Source: Aaosphaeria pasadenensis (lineage: Eukaryota; Ascomycota; Dothideomycetes; Pleosporales). Taken from it: 64,000 nucleotides of DNA. The notes beneath the pieces are model-generated. The model did not search any database, was not told where the DNA came from, and saw nothing but the letters and a program-made list of their open reading frames with translations. The translations under genes were made by a program, and so were the position numbers. How positions within the stretch are numbered: position 1 is the stretch's first letter; every line of letters begins with the position of its first letter. The stretch lies in NCBI GenBank assembly GCA_022813625.1, contig JAKLMB010000043.1, forward strand, positions 124,001 to 188,000. The letters are read 5' to 3'. Positions 10,974-22,227 of this stretch are shown here, piece after piece.

Positions 10974-11716
10974 ATGCTATTAACCGTGGCCAATACCTTC
11001 AGCATGAGGTACATTTTAGCTGTTCTCATCCTCGTGGCAACAACCTCTTCTCGCGAAGTTTTCGATCTCCCCAGCTGCGCGTTCCAGTGTTTTGCAAAAG
11101 GTGTGGCACAACTTAAATGCAGTGTAGACGACTTCCAAGGTTGCTGCAAACAGATGGACCAACTAGCCTCCACCCTTATTCCATGCATACAATTGAATTG
11201 CAATGATCCCGCCAAAGAAAAACAGGTCATCGATACTATTGAGCAAACTTGCGCTGCCGAAGGTGTTCCAGTCACCATCATAACATCGAAGCTTCCCCAG
11301 CGGTCTACCGTTCAACGTGAGTCATTCCCCCCATACTTTGAGTTGATGCGTGCTAATACGACTCAGCAGCCTCATCTACCACAACCTCCGGTCGGAGCAC
11401 CATCGCGGCCGATCCCATTACGTCGGTAGTACCCCCCAAACCCGTCTCCCAAACGGGACTCCCTCACCAATCTGGACGAACAGATGTCTGCAACTTGGTC
11501 ACGATTACCAACACGGTTTACACGGTTTGCAGAGCCCCATCCACGCCGCAGCCGCCCAAGCCCATTGGTCCAACCTCGTCCGCTACTCATCACATCCAAC
11601 CCACGGGTACAGGCAACTTTACGATTTCTCCGTCTAGCTTCCCAGGGGCAGCGGTTGGTCTTAATATTCCGATGGGGATAGTGGTGGTTTTGGGAGTGGT
11701 GGGTTTGTTGATGTAG
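10974..11716 (+). CDS. CFEM-domain secreted protein, probable GPI anchor
   Basis: Extracellular protein of about 230 residues in two exons, 10974..11316 and 11367..11716. The 50-bp intron has GTGAGT, a GCTAATAC branch and CAG. An N-terminal signal peptide is followed by a CFEM domain with its eight cysteines in order: CAFQC, KCSVDDFQGCC, PCIQLNC and TCAAEG. A Ser/Thr/Pro linker follows, then a hydrophobic C-terminus (GIVVVLGVVGLLM) typical of a GPI signal. The second ATG (11004, MRYILAVLILVATTSS) would give a cleaner signal peptide and may be the true start. CFEM proteins bind heme or act as surface and effector proteins. The acidic residue expected before the third cysteine for heme iron is not obvious, so heme binding is uncertain. 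Confidence 0.87.
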
Positions 11717-12477
11717 AAGGGTGTTGATGTTTGAGTGTTGGGTGTCTGCCTTTGCGGTTATTGTACTTCGTGATACCTTGGGATTTTTCTTTGAAGGGCG
11801 ATTGTAACCTCTAATTGCATTTTATTGTCTATTTTGTCAGTATTGCAAGTCTAAGGGAATTTATACGGATTCATAATCTTACACAAGCGTTCAAAACGTG
11901 CTACTGCAGTTCGAGGTGCCAGCCAACATGTTTCTAAGCGATGCGGCACAGCAGCTACAGTACACTGGTGCTACCACAGGGCTTCTGCCACGGGACCAAA
12001 TTTAATTTTAGATCCTATCGATATGAAGTGTGCGAATCGGCTGTTGAGAAGACATAGCCGTTTTCCCCCTGCGTTGCTGCCTATTCACAGTGCGACTGGT
12101 TTAACGACCAACATGATAATTCCCCACTACAAAGGTCTTTTCGAAGGTACAGAGTAGATACTAAATACATGACAATTCGTTACACCCACCACCATTCATT
12201 GGAATTATAATCACTCGTCCAGTTCGTAATAATCTATCAATGATACTATAACTCATGAAAACTACGATAACTTTTTAAAACTAGCACAATCTATTGAATT
12301 CACTACAATTCATCAAAATTCATCACAACCACTTGTCGCTCTCAGTACATCTAACACGGGCTTCAGATGAACCAGTAAGGTTCCCTCCAAATTTTGAAAG
12401 TAGCCAAAACCGTAACGCAACCAGTACGCGCTTTCCATCCTACCCACCGCAATTGGAAACGCACAGCCCCAAGCATA
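11717..12477. other. intergenic, 760 bp
   Basis: AT-rich with several near-repeats of CAATTCATCA/AAATTCATCA around 12290-12330. No gene seen. Confidence 0.5.
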
Positions 12478-12873
12478 ATGGCCGAGCTATCCGTTATCAT
12501 CTATCTGGATGCAAGTATTCATGCCGTACCTCATTGGTGCCTCTACACCAAGGGTGACTACGGGGAGGAGCGCATCTTCGAAGCACTGGGTATTACCGGT
12601 CAAGAGTTCAACTTTAATACCAGCTATGTGGACATGGCGAACTGCGATATCGAAAAGCAGATTATTCATGTTGGACGCATCGAGGCTGATGTTTGGGATG
12701 AAGTGCCTTCCATCCTGGCAGAAGTGCCCGTGAGCAGCCAAATGGGTTGGAACTGTCAGAGTTGGGTCATGTCAGCCATCGAGAAGCTATTGAAAATTGG
12801 CTATTTAGAGGAACAGGGTAGCGGGCTCGGTTATCTGCGAGAGAGATTCCAAAAGGTTATCGGGACATACTAG
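12478..12873 (+). CDS. small protein with HWxLY...WNCQSW signature
   Basis: Single-exon protein of 131 residues, no signal peptide, no membrane segment. It resembles a fungal family of short uncharacterised proteins with an N-terminal PHWCLY (His about residue 19), a central variable stretch and a C-terminal WNCQSWV (Cys about residue 97). The order His first, Asn-Cys-Gln later is like circularly permuted papain-fold proteins (LRAT/PPPDE type). A thiol hydrolase or acyltransferase fold is therefore possible; that is an inference from two short motifs. The ATG at 12478 is preceded by AGCATA and starts MAELSVIIYL, matching the usual start of such proteins. No neighbour suggests a role. Confidence 0.72.
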   Translation: MAELSVIIYLDASIHAVPHWCLYTKGDYGEERIFEALGITGQEFNFNTSYVDMANCDIEKQIIHVGRIEADVWDEVPSILAEVPVSSQMGWNCQSWVMSAIEKLLKIGYLEEQGSGLGYLRERFQKVIGTY

Positions 12874-13112
12874 CCTTCGGTATCATAGTGGCTGGGATTC
12901 ACGATAGGAATTTAAAAGTCCAATGAAGTTCTCAGCAAGAAAGCAATACTAATCATCCTGACTTTGAAACGAAGTACTAAACGCATGTCGGGGTTCGTTC
13001 ACTATGGATTCAATATATCGTACAAGTATATTACAATCAAACCTTTCGCTATCTCGTATTCCTAAAAGATTCCTTTCTACTTATATTTTCTGGGTTCGAA
13101 ATTCCTCATTCC

Positions 13113-15322
13113 TCACTTGGAACTCGAGTCCTCGCCATCCTCATACCAACGACATAGCTCTTCCGTCATAGTTCTCAGGCGCGGAATCTTCTGATCCCTT
13201 ATATCTAGCATACCTAGTTCCTGGTACGGTAGAGTAACTGGATTCTCACTTGTAGTCTTGAACCAAGTCCCGCTACCGATACCCTGGTGAGCCATGCGCT
13301 GAAGTTGTAAGAAGCTCATGGCACGCCACTCTAAGCGCGAATGTGTGGACCGGGAAATGCTCTGATGCGTCAGGCTCTTTGCGCGGAACTCTTGCCACGC
13401 GTTCAACGCGGGTTCTAGGCCTATGTCGATGACGATGAGACATGTGCCGATGATGAGCAATATGATTAGAGGGAGGGCGGAAAAGGAAGAGTATAACGAA
13501 GAGCGAATTTTCTGGATGGGTTAGCTTGCTTGTACGGTAGGAAGTCTCGCTGTTACTGCTTACCTGGTTTTTACACATCGACTTCGCGATAGCTGTTTCC
13601 GGCAACACTTGAAAGCGTTTCAGCTCTTCAGTCCTGGGCCCGTTGGCCGATTCGACAAAAGTGCCTTGTAAGCTGGCCAAAGAAGATGCAATGAGATGCT
13701 CAATCTCAAGCTGCCACTGATTATCCGGTATGGGGCCCGCAATTCCGCCTCCAAGGCCGGTACGTGCCAACAACACCGATGTACCAATGGAGGCAACGAG
13801 GTTATCAGTGTGTACAAACTCCTGTGGACAGACAGATTCTGCCCAGTCGATAGCCTCCAATTGCTTTTCGTTCCAAAGATCCTTCGAATGCTCACGCTCG
13901 CGCGACATTCCCTCGAGTGTCTCGCATCGTTCATTTTCAGGTCGATTGGGATTACAAAATTGAACCTGCTGGGCGCATCCGAGTGTACTGGCGGGTTCGT
14001 CTGTAAGATAAAGAGCTTTTTTACTTGCAGCGCCAACGTTATTGTTGGTCCTACTGACCAACCACTCCTCCGATGCAGAAAACCATGGGTCCGTCACCCG
14101 TGTGGAGAACCCAATTCCTTGGGCTGTGAGAAACAACAGCGCGACGTCTGCATCATTCCTGATAAGCTCAGGTATGGGTTCAAAGCTGTAAATACCTCTG
14201 TAGCTTTTGCCGCCTTGGAGACCGAGGACAGTTCTGATGTTTGTCAATAGTTGTGCGTGAATCGTAATGGAGCAACTTACCCTAGGCCGTACTCAGGGCG
14301 CGCACTCACAGCAACAGCATATGACGGAAGGTCCAAGTGAGTATAGTTGTTCAAAACCTCGAACGTAAAGCCGGTATAGTTCTCCTTGCTCATCAAATAA
14401 CTGATGTTTCCATACCAATATTGGGCTACTGGGACATCGTTAGGACGTTCCAGAATCGTTTTATGCCCTTCACTCTTGATGGGAGCGCATTGAGTGACGA
14501 AGCGCATCTGAAAGCGTTCATCCTGTGGACGATTGATGCCCAAGTCGTGATGGCTGTCGATGAAGCCGCTGTCTAATCTGATGTTTCCGGTCTGGCTCTT
14601 GCAGATACTCTCAGCGAACGGGCAGCTCGCATTGCGGTCTACAGTCGACTGTATCCAAGGTTTGACATAAAGTCGGCAGTCCTCTTCCCCCGTAGTATTG
14701 GCGTGGCATTGCAAGGCGTAGTTGGAATGTGCAGTCGAACGCTGGACTATCTGCGGGTTTCTGTATAGCTTCACATCATCCCCAGTGACTTTGGACAGAT
14801 CGGATGTTGGGCCACAGTGTTTGCCAGTGAGTAAAACCTCACTGCCATTATCGGAAGTCAGACGGGAAGAGAATATACCCCCCACTAGCAAGAGCGAGAA
14901 GGTTGTCCAAGCTAGCAAAGCCAGCGGTAGAAGCCTGAGTATCGGGCGTCGGGCGTTTTTCCTCCACGCAAGTAAAGCTTGTATAATTCGCCATGCCCCA
15001 TCTTCGGGTGTATCCGCATTTCTTAATATCGCTTGCCGTTGGTGGTAGAGACCGTCTTGAGGTGTAATGGTCGAGAGACAACGATGAGTGATAAAACAAC
15101 ATATCCTCCAAAAGCTCTTTCCGGATAGCGCAACGAATATAGCGATGAAACTAATCAGAAGATCTCCATCTTTACGTTTGAGTGTAATCGTCGCTCCATT
15201 AGCTCTGTTATGCGACCAGTTCTGTCGTTTGTCAGTTGTCGCTGGTCTCTCTTAATATCGGCATAGCTTACTGTCCAAAACCCCAGATGAACATCATAAT
15301 CAGCGCCACTAACGGTCGCCAT
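13113..15322 (-). CDS. large fungal membrane protein with extracellular Cys-rich domain
   Basis: Four exons, 15322..15272, 15221..14281, 14233..13564 and 13511..13113, give 686 residues; introns are 50, 47 and 52 bp with consistent phases. The first exon encodes only MATVSGADYDVHLGFWT. It joins to NWSHNRANGATITL, matching the N-terminus of a common but unnamed fungal membrane-protein family. Membrane segments are LLISFIAIFVALSG, LPLALLAWTTFSLLLVGGIF and, near the C-terminus, LPLIILLIIGTCLIVIDIGL. Between the last two lie about 450 residues with many Cys and several Asn glycosylation sites, so this part is probably extracellular. The C-terminal 110 residues are cytoplasmic. Function is unknown. 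Later in-frame ATGs exist, but the 15322 start keeps the conserved N-terminus. Confidence 0.8.
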
Positions 15323-16660
15323 GATAGGAGTGGTGGCTTTGATGGTGATTAGGGGAATTTCGTAGGACACAAGTTGTATGCGATATTACAATTCGTGGAG
15401 TCAGGCCCAGTCAAGGTCCTATGTCAGCTTCAAGAGGAGAAAACAGCGGTTCGTGAACGCCCGACAAGTTAATGTGCAAGTAGTTGATTCATATTTCAAA
15501 GTCGTATCTATGGATTCTGAATATTATTTGGCGGCAAACACATAAATAAATCTCACCTCCAGAAATAGTGAGTAAATTCCGAACTGAGATTCAAAAGTTG
15601 TACCCTTCCCATCAATTCGGCACCGTATGACCGACCTCTGCAGCAACCATGCGCATTTCAAAGTAAAGGATACCGTGATAACCGAAACATTTTGCTGGAA
15701 TTAGAAGTAAAGCACTGAATAAGAAGTTAGTTCGCTCATCGAACTAGGTCTAAACAGACTGTTGGGTAATGATGAAACCTAACGATTGTTGTTGTTTGTG
15801 TTGGGGGCCCAAAAACGCGTGTACTGTGTAGAAAGAAGCCTGTGCAGCATATTTTTAGGTACGTTTCGCATTATGCAAGGCGTAATCTGACTGTACGCCA
15901 TCGGGTAGCGACCGCTTGGAAAACCTTGAAAGTGGGGAAGAACTCCATGTATAGATGAATCTTAATCTCAACAAGACGAGTAAATTCTGTGTGCGGTCGT
16001 TGTTGTTCTTGTTGCTCGCGGAACCTTTGGCAGGTTATACATTCTCAGGTAAACACCGGCGGAGACCCAACCCCTTCAATGCATTCAATTGCACAATTTG
16101 CGCTGGCCTACACCAGCACAATAGACATTAAATATTATCTAGACTTCGAAGAGCGATACCATTATAATGATCGAATGACTTTGAATGAGAATTATGAGAA
16201 GCCGTTGCTACAGCGTACACTCCCCAATCTATCTTTACAGGCATCTAATAGATTCCTTTATCTTCTTTAATTCTTTCTAGGAAACCGGTGATCAGCAGTC
16301 ATAGCTGGGAGGGCAAATGTTACTGGCTTCACTAACAGGACATTAATACTAATTCAAGTTAAGTATTCCTATCTTTTACGCTGTAAAGAGTTACTCGATC
16401 AAGCTTAATCCGTGGAGGGCAGAGCATGCTAAATGCGGGGTTAAGCATTGGGATCCACATACCCCTCGTTACGCATAATAAATAGAAAGCCTCTGCTTGC
16501 AGTTCTTCAATATTTCATCACACGTATTGCTTTTCCATAAGTACGTAAATGCAAACGCCCGGGTCTATTTGCTATTCTTTTTGTCCGAAATAATAACCTG
16601 AGCTAGGATCCAAAAACTGCAACCAAATCAATCAACCCGTCAACCAAAACAATAAGAAAC
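15323..16660. other. intergenic, 1.3 kb
   Basis: Promoters for the two flanking divergent genes. No coding region, RNA or repeat that I can support. Confidence 0.5.
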
Positions 16661-17761
16661 ATGTCCGACGTTGGAGTTATCGGTGCGATAGGCTTTGATC
16701 GTTGTCAATTCCTGTACAATGCTAATGAAAGCTGTAGGCCTTGGTGTTATCGGCTTTGGCATGGCGATCAACTTGCGTCGCAAGCTTGAGTCCGGTATCA
16801 CCCTCCATGTCTACGACGTATTGGATGCAGCCATTCAGCGCTTTTTGAAGGAGGCTGGCGACTTGGGCAAGGTTGAAGTAGCTACTTCGCCTGCCGACCT
16901 CGTTGGCAAATGCGGTACCGTACTTTCCAGCTTGCCTGCCGGGCAGCATGTGAAGCAGGTATATTTGGAAGCGGACAATTGTGTCCTCAAAGGGCCTGTT
17001 AATACCGACAGGTTGATCATCGATTGCAGCACCATTGAAATTGAGCTTACCCGAGATGTCGGAAACCAGATTATGAATGCAGGCTTGGGCAACTTCGTCG
17101 ATGCCACTGTTTCTGGAGGAGTATGGGGAGCCAATGATGGAACCCTCACCTTCATGGTTGGCCACGCCAAACCTACCGAGGCAGACGTCGTGGGCAATCG
17201 AGTCTGGGATATCTTGTCCTTAGTTGGCCAACGCGACAAGATACGCTTCTGTGGCGGGCTCGGCATGGGCCAGGTTGCCAAAATCGCCCACAACTATGTT
17301 TCCCTCTGCAACAATGTCACTGCCACGCAGGGCATGGCTCTGGGTCTTAAGTATGGCATTGACAAACAGGTTCTTTGGGAATGTATGACCGATGGTACCG
17401 CAAATTCTTGGGTCATGGGCTTGGAACACCCCGTTCCGGGCATTGTGCCTGACGCTCCCTCCAGTAATGGGTACCGCAGGGCTTTTGCGCCAGCCCTAAG
17501 CCTCAAAGATCTGGGCATTGCGGTCAAGTGTGCTGAGAAGGTGGGAATCAATCCGACTGTAGGCAAGGTGGCTATCGAAGCATTCACGGTTGTTGATAAC
17601 GACCCTCGCACGAAGGTAAGCCGAATAACTCTCCAGCTTTGTAATGGGACCTAACGAACTCGTACCAGAATCTTGACCATACCTCTCTGTGGCTACATGT
17701 CAACGATAATGTAGACGCATTCATCAAGGAGAACGGCGTGTGGCCAGGAGGAACCTTGTAG
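16661..17761 (+). CDS. 3-hydroxyisobutyrate dehydrogenase-like (beta-hydroxyacid DH)
   Basis: NAD(P)-dependent beta-hydroxyacid dehydrogenase of 330 residues. Three exons: 16661..16682, 16738..17615 and 17669..17761. The first exon encodes only seven residues plus one base (MSDVGVI + G). The glycine-rich dinucleotide loop GLGVIGFGMA is formed across the first intron, whose donor is the less common GTGCGA. Other family signatures are DATVSGGVWGANDGTLTFMVG (substrate-binding DxPVSGG type, with Thr in place of Pro) and GMGQVAKIAHN, with the catalytic-type Lys. The last exon ends in a short helix and WPGGTL. The expected reaction is oxidation of 3-hydroxyisobutyrate or a similar acid, in valine catabolism or a side pathway. 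No mitochondrial presequence is seen, so it is probably cytosolic. Confidence 0.88.
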
Positions 17762-18708
17762 ATTCCTTTCTCAGAGAGTAGGCAGGTCGCGCTGGCCTGT
17801 TAGTATTCTATGCCTACAACTTTACATTAGCAAAGCTTTTGAACTCTTAGCTGGCTATAGAAATGCATGAAGCTAGCAGGCGGCCATCTCGACGTACCTA
17901 CCCTTTGTATATACAAGAGGCTTAGATATAGACACATCAGTCTACAGATCAATTGAATTCTTTGTCTCCTAGTCGGTCCAATTTTTCAAAAAGATGTGGA
18001 AATATCTACCCAGGGTGCAACGATAGATTGATAAAGATAACAAGGTAGGATTGGCCAAGGCGGAAGACGTTGCAACGTCATCTTACTAACGGGGGATAAA
18101 TCCAGGAGTGTTTTGGCGCAACGAGGAAGTTGTAGTGAAGGGTCAAAACGCAATGAAGGCTGGACTCCTATAGACGAAGTCATTCAAGATAACATTCCTA
18201 CACACTAACAAGCACTGCAAAAGATACTTGAGCCGAGGATCATATCATGTGTCGCTCGCTGCCTGGACGCTATCTCGTGTTCATACACCGTTATTCCGAA
18301 AGTTTTGACCATCCGGCTTGTAGTCCACCACATGCAGTTAGTATTTCATCGCTTCGTTCCGAGAAATGATTCAGGGGGAACTCCACTTGCTTCAATTGGC
18401 TGTTCCGCATGAAAATGCCATCCAAGAGGGTCCACTAGAAACGATCCGTTCTAGAATCTCGCCAAAAACCTGTTAGCCAGAGAGACTTTCCCATGTGGCC
18501 AGGGGAATGAGCCCACGCGATGGCTTTAAATCTGGGCTTCCTCGCTCAACGCCCTCAAGCCTCTTATCCACACTCTTTCAGCTCGCTCGTCATTACGACC
18601 GTCTACGCCATTCGTTCTTAATTTGCTTAATAGCACGACACTCTTTTGAATAATACCAGCCAAATACGAAATACCATATTCTAATAATCTACAATCAACC
18701 TAATCAAC
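17762..18708. other. intergenic, 0.95 kb
   Basis: No gene. The last 150 bases before 18709 are CT-rich and then AT-rich, with TTTAAAT near 18525, as in strong fungal promoters. Confidence 0.5.
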
Positions 18709-19356
18709 ATGCGTCAATCCGTTGCTATCCTTATCGCAAGCGTCGCGGTCGCCCAAAGCGCAACAATCGACTACTTCTTCCCCGGTGGCTACGAAGGCTA
18801 CGAGCCCATCGCTTCTATTGTCAAGGTGGACGGACCCACGGTTGTTGCCCAGCTTACCTGCCCTACCACCTTGCCCGACTACGACGACACCGAATGCGGC
18901 TGGGGACCCGGCCTCGAACTCACTGTTATCTCGTCCGCCACCTTCGTGGGCACCATGAAGGCGCCGCAGGTTACAATGACATACTCTTGCGAGGGCAAGA
19001 AGAATGAGAAGTCCATGACTTGCGACGCGAGCATCGGAGGTGCCGGCGCAAACTCGCCCATGAGCGAAAATGCGGTCTTGTCTGGAACTGATGCTCAGAC
19101 TGCAACAGCTCAGGTCACTGCTGGATGGGATAAGCTGAGTGCTACCACCGGTGCTGCATCGTCTAGCGTTAAAACAAGCGCCAGCCCTGCTCCTACTACT
19201 GGCCCTGCTGCTACCGCCAGCCAGGCCTCCGCTACCGCTGGATCAAGCACTGTTGCGTCTGCGCAAACTACGGAGACTGGGGCCGCCTACCAATTAGGTG
19301 TTAAGGGATCTGCGCTCTTTGCCCTTGCTGGAGCTGCTGCTCTCAACGCGTGGTAG
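18709..19356 (+). CDS. GPI-anchored Ser/Thr-rich cell-wall protein
   Basis: Intronless 215-residue secreted protein. The N-terminal signal peptide is MRQSVAILIASVAVAQSA. A compact domain of about 110 residues follows, with four cysteines (LTCP, ECGWGPG, YSCEG, MTCDAS) that can form two disulfides. Then come about 60 residues of Ser/Thr/Ala/Pro repeats, likely O-mannosylated, and a hydrophobic C-terminus (LFALAGAAALNAW) fitting a GPI signal. This pattern is typical of fungal cell-wall glycoproteins. No enzymatic domain is seen. Codon use is biased to C-ending codons and the promoter is CT-rich, suggesting high expression. Confidence 0.83.
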   Translation: MRQSVAILIASVAVAQSATIDYFFPGGYEGYEPIASIVKVDGPTVVAQLTCPTTLPDYDDTECGWGPGLELTVISSATFVGTMKAPQVTMTYSCEGKKNEKSMTCDASIGGAGANSPMSENAVLSGTDAQTATAQVTAGWDKLSATTGAASSSVKTSASPAPTTGPAATASQASATAGSSTVASAQTTETGAAYQLGVKGSALFALAGAAALNAW

Positions 19357-20369
19357 AAGTCTGGGGTGATGGAAAGTCAAAAACGGGAGGATTCTTCAAT
19401 TTACATAATGGCATTTGCCTTGATTGCGAGATCACATTCACTTCGCTGAACATAGATTAGATCGAAGCATATACGAGAGGCAAATAGACCGATTACTTTT
19501 CGACAGAAGATCATCAGATACGTCAGAATCCTGACCCTGTAGCGCCAGTACGACTCCACAATGTCCCCATAATGAATCCGTGAGCATGTACCATTAGTTG
19601 CAAATACCTGGTCGCAACCCTGTGGGTTGTGCAGGGAAGGATCGGACATTGCACCCCCTCATTGTAGTTCAGAGTCAGCATATGGCGACCCCTCGTCCTG
19701 TGAACATCCCGGGTCACGGTTCCATGGAAATTCTCGTGGTCTAACAGAATTATGCCCCGAGCTATAATAACTGCAATCATAGTCAATCTCGAAACTCACA
19801 ATCAGGCAAATTTCCCAATTCTCGGCGTTTTCTGAACACCACAGTCGTGAATGTTGTGTGCGCTGCTTGAAGCACTTCCCCAGCAACCCTGAATGCAAAG
19901 ACCGATTCTGATAGAGGTGCAGTGAAGATGCATGTTGCCTTCCTTTTCGATCTACAAACTGACAAGTAGTCGTCTGCAGAGTACAAACACATACAGGCTA
20001 AACCTGTTTCGCCACGGGCATATTCTTCCGCACGCGGCTCGGCATACTTGTCCACCACTTTCGGACGCGTATAATCAAATGAAAAGGTGTCGTTGGACGG
20101 GATCATATTGGAACACGCTCAATATATGAGAATCCTGTGTGCGAGGATACTACCCATTGCGCCTATCGTCCGTCGGCTCACGCGCTGTCAAGCCGGCCTA
20201 CATGCATGTGGTTCGGCACTGGATAGTAATTGTTCCTTCCAGAAGATGGGCGACCAGATTATGGGGAAGCGGAGGAACATGGTTATAAGAAGTTCGTAGA
20301 GCCTTCAATCTGCGACTACACCTTTGGTGCAGTTTTGGATTCAGAAGTGCACGTGGAATCTTATTCAAC
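19357..20369. other. intergenic, 1.0 kb
   Basis: Two minus-strand frames (about 19523-19786 and 19783-20106) overlap here but show no recognisable domain or splice continuity. I do not call a gene. Confidence 0.45.
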
Positions 20370-22227
20370 ATGGCCATCATCGGCCACAAGGAAGAGCACC
20401 TGGCTGACCCTCGTCTAACGAACATTGCAAATGCAGACACGAAGAAGTGGTACAGGAAGCAGAACCTGCGACTTCTGTATCTTACGCTTGTGCCATGTGC
20501 ATTGGGTGTTGAGATGACCTCTGGCTATGATTCGTCAATGATGGTACGTTCTAATCAAAGACCACGCATCAAGCAGTAGTTGATATGCCGTAGAACGGTC
20601 TCCAGGCTGTCCCTGCCTGGGATGAGTGTACGTACCGAAAAACATCACCGAAGGACGCGAACCTCACATGAAGTAGATTTTAATCATCCCACCGGGTCGA
20701 GGCTTGGATTGTACAATGCGATGTACTCCCTAGGCGCATTGCTTGCTGTTCCCTTTGTGCCCTTCGTATCAGACAAGATTGGGCGTCGCTGGACGATCAT
20801 CACAGCGTCTATGGTCATGATTTGTGGAGGTATGTGCTCACGGTGGTCCTGATACAGACAGCCTGTAGCTTACACGATTGTAGCGGCTCTACAGGGCGCA
20901 TCTGTCAACTATAACATGTTCATGGCTTCGCGTTGGTTGCTAGGTTTTGGCATCCCATTCGCCATCGTCAACGCATCTTCGTTAATCGGCGAGCTCGCAT
21001 ATGCACGCGAACGTCCCATACTTACGAGTGTGTTCAACGCTTCGTGGTTTGTCGGTATGTTTGCCTTGCATATGGGATATATCTTCCTCCTAATTTGCCT
21101 TAGGTTCAATCGTCGCTGCTGGGACGACATACGGCACATTTACAATTCACTCCACTTGGGCATGGCGAATTCCCTCAATCCTCCAGGCATTTCCCTCATC
21201 TCTGCAAATCATCTTCATGTATTACTGCCCTGAATCACCCCGCTGGCTCATCGCCAAGGATCGGCATGAAGAAGCATACGAAATCCTGCGCAAGTACCAC
21301 GGAGAGGGTGATGACGGCGAAGAGTTTGTACGCCTCGAGTACGCACAAATCAAGACCACCATCAGCGTTGAGCTTGAAAATTCCAAGAAGTTCATGTGGG
21401 CAGATGCGTGGCGCGACCCGGCCATGCGACGCCGTTTCTTGATCGCCGGTGTGACGGGATTCTTCACGCAGTGGAGCGGCAACAATCTCATCTCGTTCTA
21501 TCTCAAGAAGATCCTGAACCAAGTCGGCATTCATGACGCGCGTCTGATACAGAAGATCATTCTTAGCAAGACATGCTGGGACTTCATCCACGGTCTCCCG
21601 ATCGCTTTGATCGCTCCCCGATTCCCCCGCAGAAAGGGTTTCCTCACTTGCACGATCGGAGTCATGTTTGTTTACATTGCTTGGACGATAGCCAGCGCGA
21701 GACGAGAAATCACTGGAAGCGACTCCGCTGCTGTCGTGGTCATTGTGTTCATGTTCATCTATTCCATGTAAGTCCTCCTCCACTTTCGTACCGAGTCCTC
21801 CGCGCTAACTCATCACTCCAATAGCTTTTACAACATAGGCTGGAACGCATTAACGTACACCTACATGGTCGAAATATTCCCCTTCCAACAGCGTAGCAAG
21901 GGTATCGCATTCGAGCAACTCACAGTGCGCCTCGCAAACTTCTTTAACACCTACATCAACCCGATCGGGCTCGACAGCATCGGCTGGAAATACTACATTT
22001 TCTACTGTGTGTGGATGATTGTTGAGATCTCGACCGTATACTTCTTGTTCCCGGAGACTCACAACAGAACGCTTGAGGAGTTGAGTTTCATGTTTGAAGG
22101 TAAGGAGGTGCAGGGTAGGATCGAGATGGGGGTTGAAGAGGTGTTGGAGAAGAATAGTGTTGAGATGATCCGGGAGATGGATGCCGTGCGAAAGGTGGAT
22201 AGCGTCAGTGCAAAGAGTGCGAAGTAG
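20370..22227 (+). CDS. MFS sugar transporter, lactose-permease-like
   Basis: Complete MFS sugar transporter of 532 residues in six exons: 20370..20543, 20594..20627, 20677..20829, 20884..21054, 21104..21767 and 21825..22227. All five introns are 49-57 bp with matching phases; the second exon is only 34 bp. Motifs include GYDSSMMNGLQAVPAW in TM1, SDKIGRRWTII between TM2 and TM3, ASRWLLGFG in TM4, CPESPRWLIAKDRHEEA after TM6, FTQWSGNNLISFYL in TM7 and FPETHNRTLEELSFMFEG after TM12. The NGLQ...W start of TM1 and the TM7 sequence match the fungal lactose/hexose permease branch (Lac12-like) rather than classical HXT. Substrate is not proven. No sugar hydrolase neighbour is present. It probably acts in the plasma membrane. 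Confidence 0.92.

Noticed and set aside
19523..20106. Two overlapping minus-strand frames upstream of the six-exon transporter
   Set aside because: They can be joined only by guesswork and show no signal peptide or known motif.
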